From positions 5,568,501 through 5,632,500 of the forward strand of contig NZ_CP109796.1 in NCBI RefSeq assembly GCF_038725785.1: a DNA stretch of 64,000 nt. The letters run 5' to 3'. Below are positions 34,224 through 44,500 of this stretch, in pieces (within the stretch, counting starts at the first letter, position 1; each line of letters starts with the position of its first letter). The notes below the pieces were generated by a model. The model was not told the DNA's origin and ran no database searches. It saw only the letters and a program-made list of their open reading frames with translations. The DNA is from Termitidicoccus mucosus. GTDB lineage: Bacteria > Verrucomicrobiota > Verrucomicrobiia > Opitutales > Opitutaceae. The translations under genes were made by a program, and so were the position numbers.

Positions 34224-35720
34224 TTACCCCTGATACCATTCCGGCACTTTCCCGTCCGCGCCGCGCGGTGTGAGTTTTACGCGCCGGAAGCCCATCTCAC
34301 AGTGCTGAACAACAGCCTGAAATTTGCGCAATCTCCGAAACTCATGCGGCTCGATGTAATATTTTTCCTCCTCGGAATAACTCACCGTCCGCTTCCCGCC
34401 CGAATAACTGTAGCTGCGTTTTTTGTATTTCTTCTTCCCCAATGTGCTCGCGGCAATCTTCGCCGACTCTTCGTCCGCGGCCTTGCAGATGACCCGATTC
34501 GCCATGTTGGCGATAAACACCTTCGCCTTTTGCTCGTCGCCAATCGGTGGAATAAGCGAGGTGTAACTTTGCGTCGCGGCAACCACTGTCGCCTTGGCCT
34601 CACGAATCACATCCACCACATTGTAGTCGCTCGTGCCGTCTTCGCTCGCGGTGATGATTTTCTGCGCCTCGTCCGCCCAGAGCACCAGCAGGTTGTGCTT
34701 CGCGCGCTCCTTTTCCGGGCAATCGAAACGCAGCAGCACATGCGAATAAAACGCCAGCTTGAGCAGCGTGTGGATGTAGCGCCGCTCCGTCTTGAATCGC
34801 TGCGGTATCGCCACGCAGACCACCTTGCCCCGGTCGATTTCGGCCATCGAAAACGATGAAATCTCCGGGCAGAACACCTGCGCGATGTCCGGGTGCGTGA
34901 AATGTTTCAACCGGTTGGCCAGCGTGCCGCGCACCCCGCCCATTTGCTCCGCCGGCTGGCTCGCGATCTGCGTGCGATGATGCTCCAGCAATCTCGCCGC
35001 CTCCGGCGTTTTCACGGCGCGGACACTGGTCAGCACTTGCTGTATGAACGCATCCGAGGAAAGCATCTCGTAGGCGTGCTCCAGTGTCACCGGCAACCCC
35101 GCGCAGTCCAGCGCGCGAAATGCGAAGTCCATTTGTATCTCCGACTGCGTTTTGAAAAACGGTTGTTCGCCATCCTGGCCGAGCGAGGCCGCCACATCAC
35201 AGACGTCCTTCGCCCGCGCCGAATACGGCAGCCGTTTGTCCGCGAGGAAATTAAACGTGTGCTCCGGCACCCAGTCCTCCGGCGCGCCTTCGGGGCGCAC
35301 CCGCAGCAAGACCAAATCCTTCTCGCGCCCCAGCGCGCGAAACATCGTGGACAGCGTTTCCCAATACAGCCCCTTGTCGTCGATGCAGATGCCGCCCCAG
35401 TTCGGACAGTTCGTCGTCACCTGCCAGAGCATGTTGTTGATGACGGCCTGGGTTTTCCCGCTGCCCGTCTCCCCGGTAATCAACCAGCCCCGGCAAAAAT
35501 CATTCAGGTTCCACGCGAACCCTCCCAGCCGCAAAATCGTCTTCGGCTTGCGCCGCTCCTCACGAAGCGCCCAAAAGCCGCAAACAATCTGCCAGCACGC
35601 GAGCCCGGCAAATGCCGCGGACACTGGCGCACGCATCGGCGACATCCCGGCGAAGGAATGCTTCCATACGAGGACGGCAATGCCCGCACTCACGAATGAC
35701 AGCAGCAGATGAAGAAACAT
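34224..35720 (-). CDS. VirD4/TraG/TraD-like type IV coupling protein
   Basis: 498 residues. The N-terminus holds two transmembrane helices (LHLLLSFVSAGIAVLVW and VSAAFAGLACWQIVCGFWAL). Walker A is WLITGETGSGKTQAVINNML; Walker B is HNLLVLWADEAQKIITASED. DVIREAKATVVAATQSYTSL and NMANRVICKAADEESAKIAA are the conserved TraG/TraD C-terminal segments. Coupling proteins bring relaxase-bound DNA to a type IV secretion channel and pump it through. No channel genes (VirB-type) are in the window, so the element would need a helper's channel. The relaxase lies upstream in the same operon, separated by one small gene. Confidence 0.9.
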   Translation of the reverse strand: MFLHLLLSFVSAGIAVLVWKHSFAGMSPMRAPVSAAFAGLACWQIVCGFWALREERRKPKTILRLGGFAWNLNDFCRGWLITGETGSGKTQAVINNMLWQVTTNCPNWGGICIDDKGLYWETLSTMFRALGREKDLVLLRVRPEGAPEDWVPEHTFNFLADKRLPYSARAKDVCDVAASLGQDGEQPFFKTQSEIQMDFAFRALDCAGLPVTLEHAYEMLSSDAFIQQVLTSVRAVKTPEAARLLEHHRTQIASQPAEQMGGVRGTLANRLKHFTHPDIAQVFCPEISSFSMAEIDRGKVVCVAIPQRFKTERRYIHTLLKLAFYSHVLLRFDCPEKERAKHNLLVLWADEAQKIITASEDGTSDYNVVDVIREAKATVVAATQSYTSLIPPIGDEQKAKVFIANMANRVICKAADEESAKIAASTLGKKKYKKRSYSYSGGKRTVSYSEEEKYYIEPHEFRRLRKFQAVVQHCEMGFRRVKLTPRGADGKVPEWYQG

Positions 35721-35794
35721 GCGCGTTTATCATGCCAGCAATACCCGCCATTGAATTGGAGATTCCTGCCCATTATGGGAAAACCCGGGGAAAA

Positions 35795-36271
35795 TCATTT
35801 GGCCCGGAGCCTGATTTCCATGCTCACAATGACAGATTCCGCCGCATCATGAGTGTCAGCCGGCAAAAACTTTTCCGGCACCTCGCGCAGTTCGACAACC
35901 CGGTGCCGGGCGATTGAGTCCATCAACACGGCAAGGTTGCGTCCGCGCAGCGTGATTTCCCTCGGCCCGAAGACCAATCGGACTTGTTCGGTGAAACCCG
36001 GCGAAGCGTGTGTTGTCTGGGTTTCGCTCCCGGTGTTCGATGGAAAATACTCCGCCTCGATAAAGTAAGACCAGGGGAACACCCATGTCTTGCGGTTCCA
36101 CTGGCGAAGCAACACACCCGGCTCCGTCGGCTTGTCCGGATGCGGCGATGACGGCGACGTCATCGGGAAAAAGTCTGCCGGAGTATCATTTGTTTCTCGG
36201 CCCGCCTGCGTGGACGAGCCGTAGCCGGCCTGCGCCCGCCGTTGTTTTTCAAGATGATCGGCCAAACTCAT
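35795..36271 (-). CDS. Uncharacterised protein coupled to the relaxase gene
   Basis: 158 residues, not recognised. The first 60 residues are polar and Pro/Ser-rich; the rest is beta-rich with EPGVLLRQWNRKTWVFPWSY, EQVRLVFGPREITLRGRNLA and VLMDSIARHRVVELREVPEK. The start overlaps the relaxase stop by 4 bases (ATGA), so it is translated with it, and the coupling-protein gene begins 74 bases downstream. Position suggests a relaxosome accessory role, possibly linking relaxase and coupling protein. There is no signal peptide, so it is cytoplasmic. Confidence 0.75.
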   Translation of the reverse strand: MSLADHLEKQRRAQAGYGSSTQAGRETNDTPADFFPMTSPSSPHPDKPTEPGVLLRQWNRKTWVFPWSYFIEAEYFPSNTGSETQTTHASPGFTEQVRLVFGPREITLRGRNLAVLMDSIARHRVVELREVPEKFLPADTHDAAESVIVSMEIRLRAK

Positions 36272-39129
36272 ATTCTGATCCCCCTGTTAATTTTCGGTTG
36301 TTGAATGGATTGAGGCAAAAGGGGCGGAGCCACGCGCGGCGAGTTTGCCTGCGCCTGGGCCGTCCGCACCCACCGCATCACAGACTCATGACGCTGGGCT
36401 CGCTGCCCCTCGCGCAGCAATGCCTGCGTTTCCTCCGAAAATTCCGCGCAGACGGCATCCATCGCCGCCTTCTCCGGCGTGATGGATAGCGCCAGCTCGC
36501 GATCCGCCTCCCGCTCGACACGCATCCGCAACGCCTCCTTGTCCCCGGTGAGCACGAGCACATTCTTCCGCGCCCGCGAAATCGCCACATACCACTGCTG
36601 CGAGTTGGCGCCCACTGGCATCGCCTCGCGTTCGCCATACGAGGCGATCACGGTATCCACCGTTTTGCCCTGCGACGCATACGATGTCACTGCGTAGCCC
36701 GGCACGAAGAGTCTCTGTGATGGCGAAAGCGTCTTGCTCTTGCCGCCATCGTCGCGCACGCAAATGCGGCCGTCGCCCAACACTCGCTGCACCGTGACCA
36801 GTTCCCCGTTGCGAATCGCTGCGCCCTCCGCGGAACTGCCGTTGAACTTCATCTGCAACCGGTCGCTCCGCGCCAGTTCGATTTGTTGAGGTGCCGCGAC
36901 GATGAACCGGTTTGCATAATCCAAACTCAGGGACGTTGTCTGTCCATCCTTGCGCAGCGTGATCCCATGCTCGTTGACTTTCACAATCTCGCCCCAGTCG
37001 CCGCGTCCGAACCGACCGTATTCGCGCACAAAAAACGCGCGCGCGCCCGCGCCATAAAACCGGGCATCGCGTTTCTGCGCATCCGTCAAATCCAACGACT
37101 GCCACGAGACCACCGGCACGCCTTCCCCGAGCTTGCCCGCATTTTTCAACTCGTCGCGAATCGCCGTGTTTAGCTCCCGCACCTCCGACCACGTCTGCGC
37201 CACCGCGAGGACTTTTTCCTTTCTCCCCAAAGCCGCGCAATATTCCCGTGCCAGTTTTTTCTTCAATTCCGCCGCATCCAGTTCGCGAATGCAGCCGAGC
37301 GCATCCAGCTTGTCGAACGAGGCCATCGTATCGCCCTTCGCCGCGGCCTGCACGGCCTCGCGATACGCCTTGATAAATTGCCTCTCCCTGCGCGTGCGTC
37401 CCAGTTTCGGGTCCTGACGGCGGATTTCCGCCAAGCACACCGGCCTCACGTTCGTGTTCTCCTCGATCACGCGCAATGCATCCGACGCCGCCACCGCCCC
37501 CTGCTGTCGCGTATCCCCCGACAGGATCAGCCGCCCATTGCACGCCTGCACCCGCTTCATAAGCGCAAGCATGTCCCTGCCGCCAATCTGACCGGCTTCG
37601 TCCACGATCACGACCGCGCGCGGCGGCAACTCCGTCCCGGCCAGCAAACGCGCCAGCGTCATCGCATTTTCCAAACCATCGCCGCGCAAGCCATCCACCT
37701 GTTGATGCTGGGGAGCAGCGACAACCACCGGGTGTCCCCTGGCTTCCAATCCGCGCGCCACCTCCCGCAATGTAAAACTCTTCCCCGTTCCCGCGCCGCC
37801 GCGAAACAAGGTCACAAAATCACGGCTTTCCAGAATCCCGCGCACGGCTCTGCGCTGTTCCGACGACAACGTCAACGCCGGCCGATGGTGTGCGTTCAAC
37901 GCGTCATGCCGATTGGCGCCATCCTCGACCCGCAATGCAATCTGCAACTCCCGCGATAACGCCTCGCGCGAGGTCAGTTTTCGGCCATCCTCGGAAAAGA
38001 CATATTCGCGATCCACGACGGCCTCTTCCAGCTCCGCCAGCGTAAAATTTCCACCGCGACCGCGCGCCAGTGAGACGGCCAGCAGCTCATGATCCGCCAC
38101 CACCGATTTGCGTTCGAATAAATGCCCGTCCGCCCATGCCACCAATCCGGACAGGTCCGGTTTTTCGGTGAGCACACCCGGCAGGGGTGGCGGCAGCTTT
38201 TTAGGCGACATGGCCTCCAGCGCCGAGCGTTCGGACAAGGGCATTTCCGCCTCCCAGCGCGGTCGCAAGCGGTCCGCTACCGCGTCCTTGGTTTTGCGCT
38301 TTCTCCTGTCATGCGCCACTTGCTCGCGCAGCGCCTTTTCGGTTCCGATCAGTCCCTCCTCCGCGATGCGCTTTTGCGTCTCTGCATCGATTTGATGATG
38401 CCGCTTCGAAAACCGGGATATCACCTCTGCCGGGACTCCCTTGATCTCAAAATCACGCGCGTTGTTTTCGATCCGATAACCGAGCGAAACCAGCCCTTTT
38501 GCCAATTCATGATAGTATAAATGCTCGGCAAATTTCTGTGCCCGATACATGCCCGTCGCGTGCAGCGCCTTCCAGCGATCCTCCACCGAATCATACGTCG
38601 CGTTGAACAGGATGCAGTGCGTGTGCAAATGCGGATCGAGCTCGCGGCTCGTGTCATGCCGGAACAACGCCGCGATGACGCCACCTGTCACACGCTCGTC
38701 GTTCGCGCCGTCAATCCGCACCCGCGCCTCGGCATACTTTTCCAGTTCGTCCATCATTGTGCGCACCGCGCGGTCGTGCAGTCCGACAATCCGGGAATCC
38801 TGATGGAGCGCGACCACCGAAACCGACTTCGGCGGTGAAATCGTAAAGTCATAAAACACCCGCCGGTTCGCCACCGTGCGCGAACCCTCGCGCCGCGTCG
38901 TGTTGCGCCGCGCTGTCAGCCATTCCCCGGTTTCGGGATTCAACCCGTCGCATAACTTCTGAAACACGTCTTCGGTGACACGGCCCTCCAGACCAAGCAT
39001 GGCCGCGCCCGCGCCGTGCCATTCGCCGGCCACCACATGCCCATCCATGTAGTAGTCGCCCACGGCCAGATGCTCGCGAAAGTAACCCTTCGCACTGGAC
39101 AGCTTCAACTGCGGCTTCGGAGTCAGCAT
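36268..39129 (-). CDS. MobF-family (TrwC/TraI) conjugative relaxase-helicase
   Basis: 953 residues. It nicks the transfer origin, stays bound to the 5' end and unwinds DNA. The N-terminal relaxase domain has SSAKGYFREHLAVGDYYMDG with candidate catalytic Tyr residues, GEWHGAGAAMLGLEGRV, FTISPPKSVSVVAL and the metal-binding three-His motif DPHLHTHCILFNATYD. The C-terminal SF1 helicase (from about residue 420) has ALTLSSEQRRAVRGILESRD, Walker A (FRGGAGTGKSFTLREVARGL), Walker B (RAVVIVDEAGQIGGRDMLAL), LILSGDTRQQGAVAA and motif V/VI (AVTSYASQGKTVDTVIASYG, WYVAISRARKNV). Domain order and length match MobF. It heads a four-gene leftward operon. The promoter-like motif 142 bases upstream is shared with the integrase-end operon. 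Confidence 0.94.
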   Translation of the reverse strand: MLTPKPQLKLSSAKGYFREHLAVGDYYMDGHVVAGEWHGAGAAMLGLEGRVTEDVFQKLCDGLNPETGEWLTARRNTTRREGSRTVANRRVFYDFTISPPKSVSVVALHQDSRIVGLHDRAVRTMMDELEKYAEARVRIDGANDERVTGGVIAALFRHDTSRELDPHLHTHCILFNATYDSVEDRWKALHATGMYRAQKFAEHLYYHELAKGLVSLGYRIENNARDFEIKGVPAEVISRFSKRHHQIDAETQKRIAEEGLIGTEKALREQVAHDRRKRKTKDAVADRLRPRWEAEMPLSERSALEAMSPKKLPPPLPGVLTEKPDLSGLVAWADGHLFERKSVVADHELLAVSLARGRGGNFTLAELEEAVVDREYVFSEDGRKLTSREALSRELQIALRVEDGANRHDALNAHHRPALTLSSEQRRAVRGILESRDFVTLFRGGAGTGKSFTLREVARGLEARGHPVVVAAPQHQQVDGLRGDGLENAMTLARLLAGTELPPRAVVIVDEAGQIGGRDMLALMKRVQACNGRLILSGDTRQQGAVAASDALRVIEENTNVRPVCLAEIRRQDPKLGRTRRERQFIKAYREAVQAAAKGDTMASFDKLDALGCIRELDAAELKKKLAREYCAALGRKEKVLAVAQTWSEVRELNTAIRDELKNAGKLGEGVPVVSWQSLDLTDAQKRDARFYGAGARAFFVREYGRFGRGDWGEIVKVNEHGITLRKDGQTTSLSLDYANRFIVAAPQQIELARSDRLQMKFNGSSAEGAAIRNGELVTVQRVLGDGRICVRDDGGKSKTLSPSQRLFVPGYAVTSYASQGKTVDTVIASYGEREAMPVGANSQQWYVAISRARKNVLVLTGDKEALRMRVEREADRELALSITPEKAAMDAVCAEFSEETQALLREGQRAQRHESVMRWVRTAQAQANSPRVAPPLLPQSIQQPKINRGIRI

Positions 39130-39270
39130 GACGCCTCCAAAATACGGATACCCACAGGCACGGCGGAACGCACCTGCGCTCCTGAACAGCCCGACGCTCT
39201 TCCCCTTGCGCTGCCGCGCAATGATGTTTTCCGGTGTTGCATGCCGCGTACAATATCACCAGCGGGCGAT

Positions 39271-39306
39271 TTATAATAGGTGCTGAGTGGGTGTGAAATT
39301 TTCCCG
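39271..39306 (-). promoter_or_regulatory. Shared promoter/operator motif upstream of the relaxase operon
   Basis: On the transcribed strand this reads CGGGAAAATTTCACACCCAC, then TCAGCACCTATTATAA. A second copy with the same spacing lies at 58333-58372: CGGGAAAG, 13 bases, TCAGCACCTAT, then TATAAT. TATAAA/TATAAT fits a -10 box with a -35 like TTTCAC about 17 bases upstream, and the invariant TCAGCACCTA block lies between, where a repressor would block polymerase. Confidence 0.6.
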
Positions 39307-40420
39307 CATTTCCCGTGAACACTGCGACGATACCATCAACTCAAAATGACCAGAGCAAAATTGCTACCACGGATTGGCGCCGCCCGGCGCAGAAATAAAA
39401 GCATGCCGTGCGCATAATAATTCATCAGTGTCCATCTACGGTTGAAAAATTCCTCATCGCCTTCATTCCGCTGCAAGACTCGTGAGCCCGCAAATATCGC
39501 GGTTCGCAACAATGCTAGACAATGGCCTCATTTCATTCGCGCTTATTTACGTTCATCCGCAGCTCTAAAAACTGGGCAATGACACAGGCGCGGCTCATAA
39601 ACGCCATGACTAAGGCAACGACTCATCACTGCCTCACGTTTGTCGATCTGCCGTGATTGAGAATACGAGCAATGACGCATCCCGAATCACAGGCTTTTGC
39701 TCGCAGAGCGGACCAAAGAATTCCGGGAATGCCCTCCCTATAGTGCTTAGATTTTGGCCATCCACGATTCAGAAAACCGACTCGCACGAAGACACGCCGC
39801 GCTCTCCGTGCCTCCGTTTTGCGGCATGCCCTCGTGCCGGGCGGAAGTGACAGCGGCACGCACGCGGAGACTTGGGAGCGCTCCTCGTTTCGCTTCGCCA
39901 TCGGCCCGTCGCGGACTGCGCATGCGCTCCAGATCCGCTCCGGAACCGAAGGCGCCGCTTCACTCCGGGCGGCCCAAGACTCCGCGCTGGCCGGGGGGCG
40001 ATTTTCATTTGTACCGATAAAACCAAACTCGGGATGTCCCGATTGCGGGGAAATAATGAGGGAGACACCCATGACTGATTTCCCGGTTACGAAACGCCGG
40101 TGTGTTCATATGTTGATACCATTGAGTTTCTCGGTAAATTTTTCAGCCGCTTGGGTGGACGGAAACGATGCGATAAAATATTGGCGCATATTATCCGGGC
40201 AATTCTGCACGCAAGAACACACTGCCCGCCGTGTTCCCGAATTTTCGCACACCGTCAAGGTTGTCACGACTCGACCAAGCTCGCCGTGCTCCACCACGGC
40301 GGACTCGCATGCGCTCGCCCGCCTTTGACTTGGTGTGCCCCGGGGACGGCGGAATCGGGCAGCACCGATGACAACCCGGCACGATGCCGGAAACGGACGC
40401 TGTGCGATTCCGTACCAACC
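39307..40420. other. 1.1-kb low-information stretch upstream of the relaxase operon
   Basis: No convincing gene. Several overlapping frames on both strands are short and lack family features. The best is a minus-strand frame at 40106-40297 ending QYFIASFPSTQAAEKFTEKL, protein-like but with an odd N-terminus; it may be a small gene or a relic. The region is the natural place for the transfer origin (oriT) of the relaxase; I could not identify a nick site by eye. Composition is AT-richer between 39400 and 39600 than in the neighbouring genes. Confidence 0.35.
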
Positions 40421-40771
40421 ATGTCAAACGATACCGTTCAAAAGCCGCTTACTCCCAAACAAGCAGAACGCGCTCAAGCTATCACCTATCTGAAGGATAT
40501 ATACCTCAAGTCCGGCGACACCGTTTACGTCATCCTCCGCCATGTCGGCAGAACTGGAATGACCCGTTACATCGACCTCTATGCCATGAAAGATAACCAC
40601 CCCATGCGCATTACATGGAACGTGGCCAAGGCACTCGATAGATGCTATGATCGCCGTCGCGAAGCCATACGGATTGGCGGCTGTGGATTCGACGTCGGCC
40701 ACGACACCGTGCATCACCTCGCATGGTTGCTTTTTAATGATTGCGATGCTCTCACGCACTCCTGGCTTTGA
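40421..40771 (+). CDS. Conserved phage/plasmid-type hypothetical protein
   Basis: 116 residues, start at ATG 40421 (MSNDTVQKPLTPKQAERAQA). The core is AITYLKDIYLKSGDTVYVIL, RHVGRTGMTRYIDLYAMKDN, HPMRITWNVAKALDRCYDRR and REAIRIGGCGFDVGHDTVHH. I recognise the GDTVY.ILRHV.R.GM.R.IDLY...DN.P..I.WN.A.A......IRIGGCG.D.G pattern from hypothetical proteins widespread on phages, plasmids and integrative elements. Its function is unknown. It is read rightward, opposite to the relaxase operon. No strong ribosome-binding site is visible. Confidence 0.75.
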   Translation: MSNDTVQKPLTPKQAERAQAITYLKDIYLKSGDTVYVILRHVGRTGMTRYIDLYAMKDNHPMRITWNVAKALDRCYDRRREAIRIGGCGFDVGHDTVHHLAWLLFNDCDALTHSWL

Positions 40772-40950
40772 CCGACCAGCCGGTAAACCGCGCGCACGCG
40801 GCGGCGACATCGCTGCCGCGTTTCATGTTCGGGATGGTGCCATAGCCCGTATTATCGGCAGTCTCGATAGAACCGGACTGAGGCACGAGGAATCTGACAT
40901 TCATCGCTGGAGAATTGCTGTCACAGTCCAGTCTGAAACCTCCTTTTAAA

Positions 40951-41384
40951 ATGATCCACGATTTCGACGATGCGGGATGTTCCGAAGAGCTGCCGGACCC
41001 TGTCGGCTCCACAACCGAGGAACACATCAAGACGCTCCACAAGATGGAGGTGTGTATGTGTATTTCGGCCACGAGGGCGGGGAACTTTCCCCAACTGAAA
41101 GCACCGCGCTCATCGTCATGCACCAGTTGGAGGAACTGCTGGATTATCCCGACGAGGGCACCCCTGTCGCGATACTGCTGCACAGCGTCGCGTTGTTGTT
41201 GTCGTGCGATGATGGCCCCGTGCCCGTGCGCAGGGAAGAGCAGCATGACCTGTTTCGCACGGCCTACGTGCGCAATAGCTTTCTCAACAGTGAGGATGGC
41301 CGCGCGGCATTGCTTGCCAGACTCGATCTGTTCACGCAAAAGGGTCTAAGTCATCATCTGTGCAAAAATCTGTTCATTTTTTAA
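40951..41384 (+). pseudogene. Small hypothetical gene, apparently frameshifted
   Basis: From ATG 40951 a plausible acidic N-terminus reads IHDFDDAGCSEELPDPVGST then TEEHIKTLHK. Near 41045 protein-like sequence moves to another frame: DGGVYVYFGHEGGELSPTES, TALIVMHQLEELLDYPDEGT, PVAILLHSVALLLSCDDGPV and onward to a stop at 41384. The two pieces would make a protein of about 145 residues if one base is restored in AAGATGGAGG. The second frame has no good start of its own. Function unknown. Confidence 0.45.
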
Positions 41385-41499
41385 ACCCGCATATCTGTTA
41401 TGAATGATAAGTATTTGTGCAGATAGCCTGAAATAATGTGCACTATAAGCTTGAAATCAGTGAGATAACGAGTATATCTTATCTTTAAAATCTGTTCAT
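41365..41499 (+). promoter_or_regulatory. Promoter region with 13-bp direct repeats before the HipA-fusion operon
   Basis: AAAATCTGTTCAT occurs exactly at 41365-41377 and 41487-41499, the second copy ending one base before the start codon; a partial copy (ATCTGTT) lies at 41393. The 115 bases between are AT-rich (TATATCTTATCTTTAAAA), unlike the flanking genes. The encoded protein has an N-terminal HTH, so autoregulation through these repeats is likely. Confidence 0.6.
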
Positions 41500-41500
41500 A

Positions 41501-44500
41501 ATGCCTCGCAATCGAAATCAAGAATTCGCCAAGCTGCGTGCCTTCCTTGCTGCCTGCGGAGAGGCCACGGCTTTGGAGATTGCGGAGGAATTCGGGGTGA
41601 GTCGGCCGACGGTTTCGCGACTGCTCGCGAGCTTGGGCGATGAAGTCACCATGATTGGGGCGGCCCGGCAGGCGCGCTATTCACTCCGGCGGGAGTTGGG
41701 AAAGATCGGCCGCGAGTGGCCCCTTTTTCGCGTGGATGAACAGGGTGCCGTCAATCCGGCCGGGACGTTGCAAGCGGTCCAGAATGGCTTTCGCCTGAGT
41801 CCGGTGCCGCCGATTCTGCGGAAGGACTACGGCGACGGCTTCTTTGCCGATTTCCCGTTCATCTTTGCCGACGTCCAGCCGCAGGGGTTCCTCGGCCGGG
41901 TACAGGCGCGGCAGGTCGCGGCGTCGCTTGGCGTGCCGGTCGACCCGCGCGAATGGACCTCCGCGCACATCCTCGCCTACTTGGTGACCTCCGGTCACGA
42001 CATCCCCGGCAATCTGGTGGTCGGAGCGGAAATGGCCGAACAGATTCGGCGCGCGGGAACCGGCGTCATCGCCGATGATCTCCACACCATCATCGATCAC
42101 AAGGAGCGCGAAGTACGCTATCCTGAACTCGCGGACCGCATTATCCGCGGCGAGACCTTCGGTTCCTCAGCCGGCGGCGAGCAGCCGAAGTTCGCCTGTT
42201 GGGTGATGGATGAAGGCAATCTGCCGCGGGCGGTCATCGTGAAGTTTTCGCCCGACACAAAGTCCGCGACCGAAACCGGACAGCGCTGGGCGGATCTGCT
42301 GCTCGCCGAATTCCACGCGCTAGAAATTCTGCGGGCGAACGGCATCGTCACGCCTGTGGCGAGGATCGTCGACGCCGGTTTCCGGCGGTTTCTTGAAATC
42401 ACCCGCTACGACCGCATCGGCGGGCGCGGGCGGCGCGGGTTGATCTCGCTCGCCAACGTGGAGGCAGGACTTCTCGACGGAAAGATCAACACATGGGTAG
42501 ATGCCGCCCGGCAGATGGAGGCCGACGGGCTGCTGAACGGCGCGGATGCACAGACGATTTGCCGCTTGTGGTGCTTCGGCACGCTGATCGGGAACAGCGA
42601 CATGCATTTCGGCAACCTGTCGCTGTGGTGGCACGACAAGGCACCGCTCGCGCTGGCGCCCATTTACGACATGCTGCCGATGATCTTCGCGCCCTCAACC
42701 CAAGGCGAAATCGTCGAACGACCGTTCCCAATCCCCAACCGTGATGCCGCGCCTGCCGAGGACTGGGCGGTGGCCACGCGGTGGGCCGTGGCGTTCTGGA
42801 GTGCGGTGGTTGCCGACCTGCGGTTCAGTGAAACTTTCCGTGGGCTGGCCGCCAATGCGCTAGAACGGGTTTCCGCCCCGGTGGAGGCCGTGCAGGCGCC
42901 GCCTGCCGTCGGAGACGGCGGGGCCTTCGCGTCGTTCGCCATCCGTTTTCCGCATGTCGCGCAAGCGCTAACCGACCAAAAAAAAAAGACCAACCTCCGG
43001 CTGGAGCCTGACCCGGAGGGCCGGGCGGAATTGCGCCGGGAGTTGCAAAAGATCAACAGCACCAACCTGAATCTTGCTCCCGTCGTTCGCGATTTGCTGG
43101 ATGGGCGCCTTGAGCCCGCAGAGTTTGCGGACTTCGGGCTACGCTCCTACCTCTACCTCGGAACCGGCGATGCCGTGCGTGCCTTCGCCGGGCAAATGTG
43201 GGCGGATGTGCTGGGGCAATGGGACGAAGCGGACCGAAAGGCCTTTCTCCAAGCCATTATTGGGAGAAGGCAGGATATCTTCGAAGCCCTCGACTTCGTG
43301 GCGGAGTCGTTCCGCCGCGTCCCGTTCACGGCCGAGGTGATGCGACCGTGGCTGGCGCACGCCCGCGAGAGGCTCGGCAACGATCTTTATCAGCGCGGAT
43401 ACTGGCGCTCCGTCGAGAATTTTGTGGCGCATTCGCCGGAGGAGGCGGTGCGAGTAGTGGCGCAATGGCTCGATGGCCGCCCGAGCGATCTGGAGCTGGG
43501 TATCCTTTCCCGCGTCCTCGCTTGGCTTCGTGCGTCTGCGTCGAAAAGCGAGGCGGTTCAGGCGGCCGTGGCCGCTCTCGACGCGCGCGTGCGCGCGAAG
43601 GGTCGTTCCGACTGGCGGGCGGTCTATCTGGATTCGTTCGCCCTGATCACGAACGCCCCCGTCCTCACGGAGAAGTGCGCCCTCGAATTGCGCGATGAGA
43701 TTGCTGGCGAAGGCGCGGCGGAACTCACGGCCTGGTGCCATGTCCTCTGCTCAATCGCGCTGGCGGACCGCTTCAGCTGGCCGTGGGTCAGACGCGAAAT
43801 GCTGGCGGCTGCGGAGACCGTGACACCGGATGGCAAATACTGGCTCGTGGTCGCGAGCACGTCGGCATGGGAACAGACCGGCGACACCGGCGAGATGACG
43901 CGCCGCGATTGGGAGCAAGTGTTGACTGCCACGCTACCGTTCGAAACCAAGCACAAGGGACTGTGGAACCGGTTGGAATCGTTCCTGCGTGATGTTTCGG
44001 AGCGGACTCCGGAACGTATCATCCCGCTAGTCGATGCCATCATCGCCAAGGCTGGCCCTGTTTGGCTCGCCGTCATGAGTGAAACCGAGGCGGAGAGTTT
44101 CCTCGCTAATCTCCGGACGCGCGAGTTGCACGAATCGCTTGCGACGCACCTGCTGCTGAGTGCGGACACCACGGCGCGCCAGATTGGGCTCTTCATCTTT
44201 GCGCGGACGTTTGTTCCCCGCCTGGCGCCGGAGGCACTGGCGGCAGCAGGGCCGGCCAAGCAAGAGATCATTTTTCGGGAGGCGCAGGCGACGATCATCG
44301 ATGCAACCGCGCTGGGCCGGCTGCATATCAGCCTTGCCCAGGTTGTGGGAGGTTGGGAAGCCGTCCGTCAGGAGGATTTCCAAGCCGAGGTTGTCCACCA
44401 AGCGCTCAGCACCTCCGCCTACCGTGACACGATTGGTGATGCGGTCGCTGTGTGGCCCAAATTCAGGGACGTGCTTGCCAAAGTGGAGGATCTCTGGAAG

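Noticed and set aside
39307..40420. Several 60-170-codon frames in both directions
   Set aside because: They overlap each other, lack good starts and show no family features; only the frame at 40106-40297 looked even weakly protein-like.
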